Below are positions 39,371-49,340 of a stretch of 64,000 nucleotides of DNA, in pieces. Source of the DNA: Pantoea cypripedii (GTDB taxonomy: Bacteria > Pseudomonadota > Gammaproteobacteria > Enterobacterales > Enterobacteriaceae); NCBI RefSeq assembly GCF_002095535.1, contig NZ_MLJI01000001.1, forward strand, positions 2,283,832-2,347,831, read 5' to 3'. The position numbers were made by a program, and so were the translations under genes. Under the pieces are notes generated by a model. It did not search any database. It saw only the letters and a list, made by a program, of their open reading frames with translations, and had not been told where the DNA came from. Within the stretch, counting starts at the first letter, position 1, and every line of letters begins with the position of its first letter.

Positions 39371-40018
39371 TTAACTTAATAAACCAGGGAAAATGGCTTT
39401 TAGTCCGGTGACCACAAACTCAATACCTAACGCCATCAGCAATAAGCCCATAATACGCGTAATCACGTTAATTCCCGTCTGCCCCAGCACTCGGACCATC
39501 AGCGGAGCTGCGCGGAACAGCAACCAACAGCAGAAAGCAAAAATGGCAATCGCCAGGGTGAATCCCAGCAGGTTTTGCCAGTTATGGTAGCGCGTACTCC
39601 AGACAATAGTGGAACTGATCGCACCGGGTCCAGCCATCAGCGGTAATGCCAGCGGCACGACGCCAATGCTTTCACGGATCGCGGTTTCTGATTTTTCCTG
39701 TTTGTTCTGCTTATCCTCCCCCAGCTTACCGCTGATCATCGACATGGCGATGGTCACCACCAGGATGCCACCGGCAATACGGAATGAATCAATGGAGATA
39801 CCGAACAGGTGCAGAATCGCGTCGCCGAGGAACAGCGAGGTCCACAATATAATGGCCACAGCCAGATTCGCCGTCAGGTTGGTTTTATTGCGTTCTACCG
39901 CACCCTGATAGCTGGTCATGCTGATAAAGACTGGAATGATGCCGACTGGGTTCACCAGGGCGAACAAACCGACAAAAAACTTAATATAGCCGGATAGATC
40001 AAGTAGCACGGGGGTCAC
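39371..40018 (-). CDS. ychE: MarC-family inner membrane protein YchE
   Basis: Six-helix membrane protein of the MarC/UPF0056 family; function unknown. The conserved blocks FFVGLFALVNPVGIIPVFISMTSYQ, DSFRIAGGILVVTIAMSMISGKLGEDKQNKQEKSETAIRESIGVVPLALPLMAGPGAIS match E. coli YchE. I chose the GTG at 40018 because GGAG lies 6 nt upstream and it gives 215 residues, the E. coli length; an earlier GTG at 40030 is possible. Order oppA-ychE-adhE is conserved. Confidence 0.9.
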   Translation of the reverse strand: MTPVLLDLSGYIKFFVGLFALVNPVGIIPVFISMTSYQGAVERNKTNLTANLAVAIILWTSLFLGDAILHLFGISIDSFRIAGGILVVTIAMSMISGKLGEDKQNKQEKSETAIRESIGVVPLALPLMAGPGAISSTIVWSTRYHNWQNLLGFTLAIAIFAFCCWLLFRAAPLMVRVLGQTGINVITRIMGLLLMALGIEFVVTGLKAIFPGLLS

Positions 40019-40030
40019 AGTCAGCTCCAC

Positions 40031-40337
40031 AATGGGTCACAGTAAAAATCGCGCATAATGTAGTGCAAATCACTGGCTAAAAACCAGCGCTTTCAGCAGA
40101 AATCTATGCTGCCTCTGAGGCAAAAAACCAGTGCATTTATCTGCCGTTAACGTTGGGTTACTGCTTTGCTACTGTTCGGTCCTTATTGTGTGGCGGGCTG
40201 CGATTACTTTAATTGCAAAAGTGGGTGCTGAATGGTGTCAGCTTAGGACAAAATTGATCTGCGTCATAATTCTTATACCTCATCAGGGGTAATCTTACCC
40301 CATCGAAACAATATCCTGAGGCACCAGCTTCCAGAAC
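40031..40337. promoter_or_regulatory. adhE upstream promoter region
   Basis: Non-coding stretch before the adhE leader. It contains the palindrome GGGGTAATCTTACCCC (40286-40301) and a half-conserved FNR/ANR-like TTGATCTGCGTCAT (40254-40267). The location of the start site was not resolved. E. coli adhE is controlled by Cra, Fis, RpoS and redox state. Confidence 0.5.
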
Positions 40338-40449
40338 AGTAAACCTTTTTAGTAAGCAACCGCGAGTTCACTCGCCACCCTGACCAAACAGCGTTCTATA
40401 GCGCGACTATACTTCTGGATCCAGGCTTGTTTACTAAAAAAGTTTAACT
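40338..40449 (+). promoter_or_regulatory. adhE mRNA leader with long-range stem
   Basis: The segment at 40338-40359 is nearly the complement of 40427-40449 (TTTTTAGTAA against TTACTAAAAA, extending on both sides with one bulge), giving a stem of about 20 bp closing a 67-nt loop and ending 6 nt before the CAGGAG ribosome site. E. coli adhE has the same pairing, and its translation needs RNase III cleavage of the leader. Confidence 0.7.
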
Positions 40450-40466
40450 TCCTTCAGGAGAGCACC

Positions 40467-43154
40467 ATGGCCGTAACTAATGTCGCCGAACTTAATGCAC
40501 TGGTAGAACGTGTTAAAAAGGCACAGCGCGAATACGCCAATTTTAGTCAGGAACAAGTTGATGCCATCTTCCGCGCCGCTGCCCTTGCCGCCGCTGATGC
40601 ACGAATCCCGCTCGCTAAGATGGCCGTTGCCGAATCCGGCATGGGCATCGTCGAAGATAAAGTGATCAAAAACCACTTTGCTTCTGAATATATCTACAAC
40701 GCTTATAAAGATGAAAAAACCTGTGGTGTGCTCGACACGGATGACACCTTTGGCACCATCACTATCGCCGAACCTATTGGCCTGATTTGCGGTATTGTAC
40801 CGACCACCAACCCGACTTCTACTGCCATTTTTAAAGCGCTGATCAGTCTGAAAACCCGTAACGGTATTATCTTCTCACCACATCCGCGCGCCAAAGATGC
40901 GACCAACAAAGCCGCTGATATCGTGTTGCAGGCTGCCATCGCTGCGGGTGCACCAAAAGATATTATCGGCTGGATTGATGCCCCGTCAGTGGAGCTGTCC
41001 AATCAGTTAATGCATCACCCGGACATCAACCTGATCCTCGCTACCGGTGGCCCAGGCATGGTGAAAGCCGCCTACAGCTCCGGTAAACCCGCGATTGGTG
41101 TGGGTGCCGGTAATACCCCGGTCGTGGTGGATGAAACAGCCGATATCAAACGCGCTGTGGCGTCAATTCTGATGTCAAAAACCTTCGATAACGGCGTGAT
41201 TTGTGCTTCTGAGCAGTCCGTTATCGTCGTCGATTCCGCCTATGACGCGGTACGTGAACGTTTCGCCACCCACGGCGGTTATATGCTGCAGGGCAAAGAA
41301 CTGAAAGCCGTGCAGGATATCATCCTGAAAAATGGCGCACTTAACGCCGCGATTGTGGGACAGCCCGCGCCGAAAATTGCTGAAATGGCCGGTATTACCG
41401 TCCCGGCAAACACCAAGATTTTGATTGGTGAAGTGAAGCTGGTTGATGAGTCAGAACCTTTTGCTCATGAGAAATTATCGCCGACACTGGCGATGTATCG
41501 CGCCAAAGATTTCCAGGACGCGGTTGATAAAGCAGAAAAACTGGTAGCAATGGGCGGTATCGGTCACACCTCCTGCCTCTACACCGATCAGGATAACCAG
41601 AACGAACGCGTGCACTACTTCGGCGACAAGATGAAAACCGCACGTATTCTGATTAACACCCCGGCTTCACAGGGTGGTATCGGTGACCTGTATAACTTCA
41701 AACTGGCTCCGTCACTGACGCTGGGTTGTGGTTCATGGGGCGGTAACTCCATTTCTGAAAACGTGGGACCGAAACATCTCATCAACAAGAAAACCGTGGC
41801 CAAGCGAGCTGAAAATATGTTGTGGCATAAACTTCCGAAGTCTATCTACTTCCGTCGTGGTTCTCTGCCAATTGCGCTTGAGGAAGTGGCGACTGACGGG
41901 GCCAAACGTGCTTTCATTGTCACCGACCGTTTCCTGTTCAACAATGGCTATGCTGACCAGGTCACCCGCGTACTGAAATCACACGGTATCGAGACTGAAG
42001 TTTTCTTCGAAGTAGAAGCTGACCCGACGCTGAGCATCGTGCGTAAAGGTGCTGAGCAGATGAACAGCTTTAAACCCGACGTGATTATCGCTCTCGGTGG
42101 TGGTTCACCGATGGATGCCGCCAAAATCATGTGGGTAATGTACGAACATCCGGAAACCCACTTTGAAGAACTGGCACTGCGCTTTATGGATATCCGTAAA
42201 CGTATCTACAAATTCCCGAAAATGGGTGTGAAAGCACGTATGATCGCCATCACCACCACTTCCGGTACCGGTTCTGAAGTCACACCGTTCGCCGTCGTCA
42301 CCGATGACGCGACCGGTCAGAAATATCCGCTGGCCGACTATGCTTTGACCCCGGATATGGCGATTGTCGATGCTAACCTGGTGATGGATATGCCGCGTTC
42401 ACTTTGCGCCTTCGGCGGTCTGGATGCAGTGACTCACTCACTGGAAGCCTACGTTTCGGTGCTCGCCAATGAATACTCCGACGGCCAGGCTCTGCAGGCA
42501 CTGAAATTGCTGAAAGAAAACTTGCCTGCCAGCTATAAAGAAGGGGCGAAAAATCCGGTAGCGCGTGAGCGTGTGCACAATGCCGCTACTATCGCGGGTA
42601 TCGCGTTTGCTAACGCCTTCCTCGGTGTATGTCACTCCATGGCACATAAATTGGGTTCAGAGTTCCATATTCCGCATGGTCTGGCGAACGCCCTGCTGAT
42701 TTGTAACGTTATTCGCTACAACGCCAATGACAACCCGACTAAGCAGACCGCATTCAGTCAGTATGACCGTCCGCAGGCACGTCGTCGCTATGCCGAAGTG
42801 GCTGACCATCTGGGCCTGAGTGCTGAGGGTGACCGCACTGCGCAGAAAATTGAAAAACTGCTGGCATGGCTGGAAGAGATGAAAACCCAGTTGGGCATCC
42901 CGACCTCCATCCGTGAAGCAGGGGTTCAGGAAGCTGACTTCCTCGCCAAAGTAGACAAACTGGCTGATGATGCCTTCGATGATCAGTGCACCGGTGCTAA
43001 CCCGCGCTATCCGCTGATTGCTGAACTGAAACAAATCATGCTGGATACCTTCTACGGTCGTGAATTTGTCGAAACCACCGCTGAAGTGACAGAAGCAGTG
43101 GATCTGCAACCGGTAAAGTCAGTAAAGACTGAGAAGAAAACGAAAAAGGCGTAA
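40467..43154 (+). CDS. adhE: Bifunctional acetaldehyde-CoA/alcohol dehydrogenase
   Basis: Fermentative reduction of acetyl-CoA to ethanol; forms long helical spirosomes. 895 residues (E. coli 891). N-terminal aldehyde dehydrogenase domain with catalytic Cys in FDNGVICASEQS (about 246), a linker, then the Fe-dependent alcohol dehydrogenase with IIALGGGSPMDAAKIMWV, TTSGTGSEVTPF and metal-ligand histidines in GGLDAVTHSLEAYVS and GVCHSMAHKLGSEFHIPHG. Lys-rich C-terminal tail (VKTEKKTKKA). Confidence 0.98.
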   Translation: MAVTNVAELNALVERVKKAQREYANFSQEQVDAIFRAAALAAADARIPLAKMAVAESGMGIVEDKVIKNHFASEYIYNAYKDEKTCGVLDTDDTFGTITIAEPIGLICGIVPTTNPTSTAIFKALISLKTRNGIIFSPHPRAKDATNKAADIVLQAAIAAGAPKDIIGWIDAPSVELSNQLMHHPDINLILATGGPGMVKAAYSSGKPAIGVGAGNTPVVVDETADIKRAVASILMSKTFDNGVICASEQSVIVVDSAYDAVRERFATHGGYMLQGKELKAVQDIILKNGALNAAIVGQPAPKIAEMAGITVPANTKILIGEVKLVDESEPFAHEKLSPTLAMYRAKDFQDAVDKAEKLVAMGGIGHTSCLYTDQDNQNERVHYFGDKMKTARILINTPASQGGIGDLYNFKLAPSLTLGCGSWGGNSISENVGPKHLINKKTVAKRAENMLWHKLPKSIYFRRGSLPIALEEVATDGAKRAFIVTDRFLFNNGYADQVTRVLKSHGIETEVFFEVEADPTLSIVRKGAEQMNSFKPDVIIALGGGSPMDAAKIMWVMYEHPETHFEELALRFMDIRKRIYKFPKMGVKARMIAITTTSGTGSEVTPFAVVTDDATGQKYPLADYALTPDMAIVDANLVMDMPRSLCAFGGLDAVTHSLEAYVSVLANEYSDGQALQALKLLKENLPASYKEGAKNPVARERVHNAATIAGIAFANAFLGVCHSMAHKLGSEFHIPHGLANALLICNVIRYNANDNPTKQTAFSQYDRPQARRRYAEVADHLGLSAEGDRTAQKIEKLLAWLEEMKTQLGIPTSIREAGVQEADFLAKVDKLADDAFDDQCTGANPRYPLIAELKQIMLDTFYGREFVETTAEVTEAVDLQPVKSVKTEKKTKKA

Positions 43155-43191
43155 GCCGCGATAACCTAGCTAGCTAGATATTCACTGTTTT

Positions 43192-43812
43192 TTACAGATG
43201 GGGTTGATTCGCCCCATAAATGGCTTTTAATGAGCCTTCATCAATTGCCTGTTTATAATGCTTACGGCAAACGGATATATAACGTTCATTACCGCCGATC
43301 ACCACCTGCTCACCTTCACTAAAGGGTTTTCCGTTGGCATCCAGACGTAAAACCATGCTGGCTTTACGCCCGCAATGGCAGATAGTTTTTAGTTCCACTA
43401 ACTTATCCGCCCATGCCAGTAAGTATTGGCTGCCGACAAACAATTCACCACGAAAGTCGGTGCGCAGTCCATAACACAACACCGGAATATCCATATTATC
43501 GACCACATCGGACAAGGCTTTTACCTGCTCACGGGTCAGAAACTGACTTTCGTCCACCAGCACGCAATGTACCGGTTGTCGGGCATGTTCAGCCGCTATT
43601 TCTGCATCCAGTTGAGTTTGCGCATTATATAAAAACGCCGGTGAAGAGAGACCAATACGCGAACTAACCTTACCGGCACCGAAGCGATCGTCAATTTCAG
43701 CGGTATACACCAGGGTACGCATACCACGCTCCTGGTAATTATAGGAGGATTGTAGCAAGGCCGTTGATTTGCCCGCATTCATCGCCGAGTAATAAAAATA
43801 GAGTTGCGCCAT
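43192..43812 (-). CDS. tdk: Thymidine kinase
   Basis: Salvage phosphorylation of thymidine. 206 residues (E. coli 205): P-loop [28 protein letters not shown] with catalytic Glu, the lasso-domain zinc Cys pairs ([11 protein letters not shown] and CRKHY). Convergent with adhE; gene order adhE-tdk-hns as in E. coli. Confidence 0.97.
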   Translation of the reverse strand: MAQLYFYYSAMNAGKSTALLQSSYNYQERGMRTLVYTAEIDDRFGAGKVSSRIGLSSPAFLYNAQTQLDAEIAAEHARQPVHCVLVDESQFLTREQVKALSDVVDNMDIPVLCYGLRTDFRGELFVGSQYLLAWADKLVELKTICHCGRKASMVLRLDANGKPFSEGEQVVIGGNERYISVCRKHYKQAIDEGSLKAIYGANQPHL

Positions 43813-44228
43813 TGGAAAATCTCATCAGAGCCTGAATCAGTTGCGCGCAAGTCTACCATAAAGACAGCATGACGGTAGCGATGGCTTAATTTTTATCATT
43901 TGCTCAAATTACCTACGTCAGACCACTTCCTTTATTGACCAGGAGGCACCAACACCGCACGAAATGATAAAGCGACGATGTTTGTTTTTTATTCACACTT
44001 ATTCTCTTGCCCGTGTAGTTACCTTGCAACGGCTGGTTATAAACCACAAAATTTAAGGGTTAAGGAATACAAAAGAGAGAGTTAAATAGTGTCTGGAGGT
44101 TGCTAAAAAAGTCTCATCAGTTTTAATTTACGTTTTACTTTATAATTTTACTATTGCAGTTATTTTTACCCACCACTATTATGAGCGGGCAGAACAACTC
44201 CCATTAAATATATTTTGAGATTAGGACA
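43813..44228. other. hns upstream region
   Basis: 416 nt between divergent tdk and hns. AT-rich from about 44080 on, without a supported ORF. It carries the hns promoter and the tdk promoter; the hns ribosome site is AGGA 4 nt before the ATG. Specific start sites and the H-NS self-repression sites could not be fixed by eye. Confidence 0.5.
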
Positions 44229-44636
44229 ATGAGCGAAGCACTTAAAATTCTTAATAATATCCGTACATTGCGCGCGCAGGCTCGGGAATGCTCTCTGGAA
44301 ACACTGGAAGAGATGCTGGAAAAACTTGAGGTTGTGGTGAATGAACGTCGTGAAGAAGAGTCGCATGCAGAGGCAGAAAATGCTGAGCGTAACCGCAAGC
44401 TGGAACAATATCGTGAAATGTTGATTGCTGACGGTATCGATCCCAACGAGTTACTGAATGCGTTATCTGAAACCAAAACTGCAGCTAAAACCAAGCGTGC
44501 AGCGCGCCCGGCTAAATATCAATACGTTGATGAAAATGGTGAAAACCGTACCTGGACAGGTCAGGGTCGTACACCAGCCGTGATTAAAAAAGCCATTGAA
44601 GAACAAGGCAAACAACTGGACGATTTTCTGCTGTAA
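44229..44636 (+). CDS. hns: Nucleoid protein and global silencer H-NS
   Basis: 135 residues. N-terminal oligomerization coiled coil (about 1-80: [40 protein letters not shown]), flexible Lys/Ala linker ([16 protein letters not shown]), and the C-terminal AT-hook-like DNA-binding domain [26 protein letters not shown], with the minor-groove QGR loop. Silences AT-rich, often acquired DNA, which is relevant to the AT-rich tract at 13.5-13.9 kb. Confidence 0.98.
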   Translation: MSEALKILNNIRTLRAQARECSLETLEEMLEKLEVVVNERREEESHAEAENAERNRKLEQYREMLIADGIDPNELLNALSETKTAAKTKRAARPAKYQYVDENGENRTWTGQGRTPAVIKKAIEEQGKQLDDFLL

Positions 44637-44700
44637 ATCCCCAGTGCTTCGCAATGATTGTGACTACACACCCGTTTGGTGAATTCACCAGGTAAGAAAA

Positions 44701-44725
44701 AGGAAGCCGCTGGCTTCCTTTTTTT
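44701..44725. terminator. hns terminator
   Basis: AGGAAGCC-GCT-GGCTTCCT hairpin with seven T residues after and an A-run before; also fits as terminator of the opposing UDP-sugar operon. Confidence 0.92.
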
Positions 44726-44733
44726 ATGCATCA

Positions 44734-45741
44734 TTATTGCTGGTAAAATTCGCGGTACCAGTCAACAAATTGCTGCACGCCCTCTCGCACGCTGGTCTGC
44801 GGGCGGAAATTGATCACTTCCTTCAGGGCTTCAGTATCTGCGCTGGTTTCCAGCACATCTCCGGGCTGCAGCGGCATCATATTTTTCTTCGCTTCCATGC
44901 CCAGCGCACTTTCCAGCGCTTCGATATACGCCATCAATGTCACCGGCTGACTGTTGCCGATATTGTAGACGTGATACGGCGCAGAACTGGTGGCTGCCGA
45001 TCCGGTTTCAACGGTCCATTGAGCGTCTGGCTGTGGAATCACATCCTGTAAACGGACAATCGCTTCAGCAATATCATCAATGTAGGTGAAATCACGCATC
45101 ATCTGCCCATTGTTGTACACATCAATAGGCTCCCCTGCCAGCATGGCGCGGGTGAACTTGAACAGCGCCATATCAGGACGCCCCCACGGACCGTACACGG
45201 TGAAAAAACGTAAACCGGTGGTGGGCAATTGATAGAGATGCGAATACGTATGGGCCATTAACTCATTGGCTTTTTTGGTCGCGGCGTACAGCGAAACCGG
45301 ATGATCAACCGAGTCGTCGGTTGAAAAAGGCATTTTACGGTTCAGACCATAGACGGAACTGGAAGAAGCATAAAGCAGATGGCCGACTTTATGATGGCGG
45401 CAACCTTCAAGAATATTGAGATGGCCGATGAGATTGGATTCGGCGTAGATATGCGGATTCTCGATAGAATAACGCACCCCGGCTTGTGCCCCTAAATGAA
45501 TGACACGATCAAAGCCATGATGTTCAAACAAAGAAGAAATGGCCTGGCGATCTGCCAGGTCCATTTTACTGAAACTGAATGCGGGATGAGAGGCTATCCG
45601 ATCAAGGCGGGCTTGCTTCAGGCTAACATCATAATAATCATTCAGGTTGTCGATGCCGACAACCTGGTGACCGGCAGCCAGCAGACGCTGACTAACATGA
45701 AATCCAATAAAACCTGCCGCGCCGGTAACCAGAAACTTCAT
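44734..45741 (-). CDS. UDP-glucuronate 4-epimerase
   Basis: Extended SDR that makes UDP-galacturonate from UDP-glucuronate for LPS core, O-antigen or exopolysaccharide. 335 residues: TGAAGFIGFHVSQRLLAAGHQVVGIDNLNDYYDVSLKQARL, LGAQAGVRYSIENPHIYAESN, catalytic SSSSVYG and YAATKKANELM, and RFFTVYGPWGRPDMALFKFT. The NDYYDVSLKQAR and PWGRPDMA features distinguish it from GalE. Fourteen nt downstream of ugd, so it forms a galU-ugd-epimerase series. Confidence 0.92.
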   Translation of the reverse strand: MKFLVTGAAGFIGFHVSQRLLAAGHQVVGIDNLNDYYDVSLKQARLDRIASHPAFSFSKMDLADRQAISSLFEHHGFDRVIHLGAQAGVRYSIENPHIYAESNLIGHLNILEGCRHHKVGHLLYASSSSVYGLNRKMPFSTDDSVDHPVSLYAATKKANELMAHTYSHLYQLPTTGLRFFTVYGPWGRPDMALFKFTRAMLAGEPIDVYNNGQMMRDFTYIDDIAEAIVRLQDVIPQPDAQWTVETGSAATSSAPYHVYNIGNSQPVTLMAYIEALESALGMEAKKNMMPLQPGDVLETSADTEALKEVINFRPQTSVREGVQQFVDWYREFYQQ

Positions 45742-45755
45742 ACATCCCTCATTTA

Positions 45756-47096
45756 TTACGCAATTTGAATAGAAGCTCCGCGGCCGATTGCATAATAAAC
45801 GAAGCCGCGTTTGCTGATGCGTTCCGGATCATACAGGTTACGACCATCAAAAATCACGGGTTGTTTTAATGCCGTTTTAATGACATCAAAATCAGGTGCG
45901 CGGAAATTCTGCCATTCGGTACAGATGACCAGGCCATCTGCGCCCTGCAACGCCGCTTCTTTGGTGCCCATGAGTTTCAGATCGCTACGGTGTCCGTAGA
46001 TACGTTGCGCTTCATCCATCGCTTCCGGATCGAATGCCTGAATAGTCGCACCCGCTTCCCACAGCGTTTCCATCAAAACGCGGCTGGAAGCTTCACGCAT
46101 ATCGTCAGTATTCGGTTTAAATGCCAGGCCCCACAGCGCAAAGGTCTTACCACGCAAATCATCGCCAAAGTGGCGTTTGATAAAGGTGGGCAGTTTGCTT
46201 TTCTGTGAGTCGTTAACATCTTCAACCGCCTGCAACAGACGCGGTTTATAACCGATAGACTCAGCCGTACGAATCAGCGCCTGAACATCTTTCGGGAAGC
46301 AGGAACCGCCGTAACCACAGCCCGGATAGATAAAGTGGTAGCCAATACGGGAATCAGAACCGATACCCTGACGCACTTTCTCAATGTCCGCACCGAGGCG
46401 TTCAGCCAGGTTGGAGATCTCATTCATAAAGCTGATTTTGGTTGCCAGCATGCAGTTTGCTGCGTACTTCGTCAGCTCTGCGCTGCGGATATCCATCAAA
46501 ATCATACGATCATGGTTGCGGTTGAACGGCTCATAAAGCTCGCGCAACAACTCAACCACTTCATCGTTATCAGTACCGACCACGATACGCTCAGGACGCA
46601 TGCAGTCACTTACCGCTGCACCTTCCTTGAGGAATTCCGGGTTAGAAACCACATCAAACGCGATATTGGCATCACGATTTCTCAGGGTTTCCGTCATCAC
46701 CGAGCGCACTTTATCTGCTGTGCCAACCGGTACCGTTGATTTATCGATAACCACTTTGTGGCCATCCATGTACTGCGCAATGGTACGTGCCACAGCAGTC
46801 ACATATTTCAGATCGGCTGAACCGTCTTCATCTGGTGGTGTACCCACAGCGATAAACTGCATCACACCGTGGTTTACGCCTTCTTCCGCATTGGTACTGA
46901 ATTTCAGGCGTCCTGACTCATAGTTCGCCATTACCAGAGGAGTGAGTCCCGGCTCAAAAATCGGGATGATGCCTTTTTTCAGGTTTTCGACTTTATTCGC
47001 GTCGACATCAATACAGAGAACGTCATGTCCGACTTCGGCCAACACCGCAGCCTGAACCAGACCGACATAGCCGATACCAAATACAGTGACTTTCAT
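45756..47096 (-). CDS. ugd: UDP-glucose 6-dehydrogenase
   Basis: Two-step NAD+ oxidation of UDP-glucose to UDP-glucuronate. 446 residues, the longer form (E. coli K-12 Ugd has 388). N-terminal Rossmann fold [52 protein letters not shown], and catalytic Cys266 in [18 protein letters not shown]; second Rossmann domain from about 310. Located 23 nt downstream of galU, whose product is its substrate. Confidence 0.97.
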   Translation of the reverse strand: MKVTVFGIGYVGLVQAAVLAEVGHDVLCIDVDANKVENLKKGIIPIFEPGLTPLVMANYESGRLKFSTNAEEGVNHGVMQFIAVGTPPDEDGSADLKYVTAVARTIAQYMDGHKVVIDKSTVPVGTADKVRSVMTETLRNRDANIAFDVVSNPEFLKEGAAVSDCMRPERIVVGTDNDEVVELLRELYEPFNRNHDRMILMDIRSAELTKYAANCMLATKISFMNEISNLAERLGADIEKVRQGIGSDSRIGYHFIYPGCGYGGSCFPKDVQALIRTAESIGYKPRLLQAVEDVNDSQKSKLPTFIKRHFGDDLRGKTFALWGLAFKPNTDDMREASSRVLMETLWEAGATIQAFDPEAMDEAQRIYGHRSDLKLMGTKEAALQGADGLVICTEWQNFRAPDFDVIKTALKQPVIFDGRNLYDPERISKRGFVYYAIGRGASIQIA

Positions 47097-47119
47097 TGAA
47101 TTATCCTGTGCTTAATGAG

Positions 47120-48028
47120 TTACTTTTTATTTCCTACTTCGCCTTCAAGCCACTGTGCAAAATCTTTGCCCAGGACCGGGTGGCGAACACCGTACTCAAC
47201 AAAAGCCTGCATATAACCGAGCTTGTTACCGCAGTCATGGCTCACACCCGTCAGGTGATAAGCTTCAACGGTTTCTTTCTCCATCAGCATCGCAATGGAG
47301 TCAGTCAGCTGAACTTCACCGCCAGCACCCGGAGGGGTTTTCGCCAGCAACGGCCAAATATCCGCAGACAGCACATAACGACCAACCACTGCCAGGTTTG
47401 ATGGCGCTTCAGACGCTTTCGGTTTCTCAACAACACCCACCATCGGCGCACTTTCGCCCGGGCTGAGATCCGCACCTTTGCAGTCAACCACACCGTAGGC
47501 GGTCACATCGGCAACCGGCTCAACCATAATCTGGCTACGGCCACTTTCTTCATAACGCGACAGCATTTCTGCCAGGTTGTCTTTGGTCGGGTCAGATTCG
47601 TACTCATCGATGATCACATCCGGCAGAATAACGGCAACCGGCTCATCACCGACCAGCGGGTGTGCACACATCACAGCGTGACCCAGACCTTTGGCGATGC
47701 CCTGACGCACCTGCATGATGGTAACGTGAGGCGGACAAATTGACTGGATTTCATCCAGCAGCTGACGCTTAACACGTTTTTCCAGCATTGATTCCAGCTC
47801 AAAACTGGTATCAAAATGGTTTTCGATCGCGTTTTTAGACGAATGGGTTACCAGCACAATCTCGTTAATGCCAGCAGCAATACACTCATTCACGACATAC
47901 TGGATCAACGGCTTATCGACCAGCGGTAACATCTCTTTGGGAATCGCTTTCGTGGCAGGGAGCATACGCGTACCCAGACCAGCAACAGGGATTACCGCTT
48001 TTTTTACTTTAGACTTAAAGGCAGACAT
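47120..48028 (-). CDS. galU: UTP-glucose-1-phosphate uridylyltransferase
   Basis: Makes UDP-glucose. 302 residues, as in E. coli. Nucleotide-binding [85 protein letters not shown]. The ATG at 48028, preceded by AGAGG, was chosen over an adjacent upstream TTG. First gene of the UDP-sugar operon. Confidence 0.97.
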   Translation of the reverse strand: MSAFKSKVKKAVIPVAGLGTRMLPATKAIPKEMLPLVDKPLIQYVVNECIAAGINEIVLVTHSSKNAIENHFDTSFELESMLEKRVKRQLLDEIQSICPPHVTIMQVRQGIAKGLGHAVMCAHPLVGDEPVAVILPDVIIDEYESDPTKDNLAEMLSRYEESGRSQIMVEPVADVTAYGVVDCKGADLSPGESAPMVGVVEKPKASEAPSNLAVVGRYVLSADIWPLLAKTPPGAGGEVQLTDSIAMLMEKETVEAYHLTGVSHDCGNKLGYMQAFVEYGVRHPVLGKDFAQWLEGEVGNKK

Positions 48029-48221
48029 CAAGATACCTCTCTTATAGGCCGCTCAAGTTAATACTTGATATGTCGGTTTAAAAAACGAAATGAGTATATC
48101 AGCTACTCACTGACGGATTTATCCTGGATGGAGTTAATCCGCGGAATTTAAGACTATTACCCAAGTGTAAAGCTAACCCCTGGCCCTGTCTCCAGCCCGC
48201 ATAAAATATAAATCTAATTGC

Positions 48222-49238
48222 TTATTCTTCAGCCGATAACATCAGACGTAGCCTGCCACCAGAGCCCCATACATGGCATTGCCAGGATTCTGCACGCTGA
48301 CTAATTTGATTGAGGTGGGTGCTGCCCATAGTGCCAAGCGGAACCCCATTACTGAGTTGAATTTGGTGGGTGTTAATGTGCAGTGTGGCGTTAAGACCTG
48401 CCGACACCAAAATAAGATTTTTAAGTTGCCGATGATAATAACCCACCAGCAAGGGAAATTGCCCATTCAGGTTTGCCTGACGCAACAACATATTCACCTG
48501 ACGCAGCAAACCATTTAACTCCGGCAGGCGCTGTTTCTGACCGGAAAGCTGTTCCTGCAGCAAGCCGTTAAACAACGCGCGCAACAACAAGGCGGCCAGC
48601 ACCCCATTATCCCCCGCCCTGGTCACATCAAGACAATAAAACGCCAGGTCTTTATCGGATAACGCGGCAATATCCAGTACCAATCCTGGCTGCTCTGCCA
48701 TGGTGAGCTGGCGATAATTAATCCGGCAGTTAGCAATAGTTTGCTGCACCGGGGGTTGCAGTTGCTTCAGAAGTTTGGAAGCCGCCAGCGGATCACGTAC
48801 CAGCGCATCCCAGTCCTGGAAGAGCTGTTCATCTTCCTCAACCTTGGAGGTAAACATGGAAGGATAAAGGCACTCATACACCGCTTCACGAAAGCGTTCG
48901 AGGTTCTTCAAAGGCTTGAGCAGGACATCCTGCACACCAAGGCGTAAGACATGGGCAATATCGGCCATGTTTTGTGTCGCTGAGATGATCAGAATTGGCA
49001 CGCTGTTGCCACGACTGCGAATCCGCTCGACAAACTGAATGCCACCCATGCGCGGCATTTCCAAATCGCAAATCACCAGATCAACCGGTTGTGCGGTGAG
49101 TAACGTCAGGCCATCGAGGCCATCACCCGCCTGCATCGTCTGAGCGCCGAGACTGACTAATAAGTTGTCCAGCATCGAACGGAAAACGACCTCATCTTCG
49201 ACAATGAGTATTTTTTTGCCGATTAGTGGTTTTTCCAT
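48222..49238 (-). CDS. rssB: Response regulator RssB, RpoS proteolysis adaptor
   Basis: Delivers sigma-S to ClpXP. 338 residues (E. coli 337): receiver domain with acidic pocket (ILIVEDE) and phospho-acceptor Asp58 in VICDLEMPRMGG, SATQ and the conserved Lys in DVLLKPLK, then a degenerate PP2C-like output domain. Follows rssA by 102 nt, same strand, as in E. coli. Confidence 0.95.
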   Translation of the reverse strand: MEKPLIGKKILIVEDEVVFRSMLDNLLVSLGAQTMQAGDGLDGLTLLTAQPVDLVICDLEMPRMGGIQFVERIRSRGNSVPILIISATQNMADIAHVLRLGVQDVLLKPLKNLERFREAVYECLYPSMFTSKVEEDEQLFQDWDALVRDPLAASKLLKQLQPPVQQTIANCRINYRQLTMAEQPGLVLDIAALSDKDLAFYCLDVTRAGDNGVLAALLLRALFNGLLQEQLSGQKQRLPELNGLLRQVNMLLRQANLNGQFPLLVGYYHRQLKNLILVSAGLNATLHINTHQIQLSNGVPLGTMGSTHLNQISQRAESWQCHVWGSGGRLRLMLSAEE

Positions 49239-49340
49239 TCTCTCCCCCTGCGTACCAGATATTTCAATAGTGGTTCATAAAACGCAGTTGCGCCTTTCAG
49301 AATTAACTGAAGTAACAACATCTGTGAATGAACAACCTGA

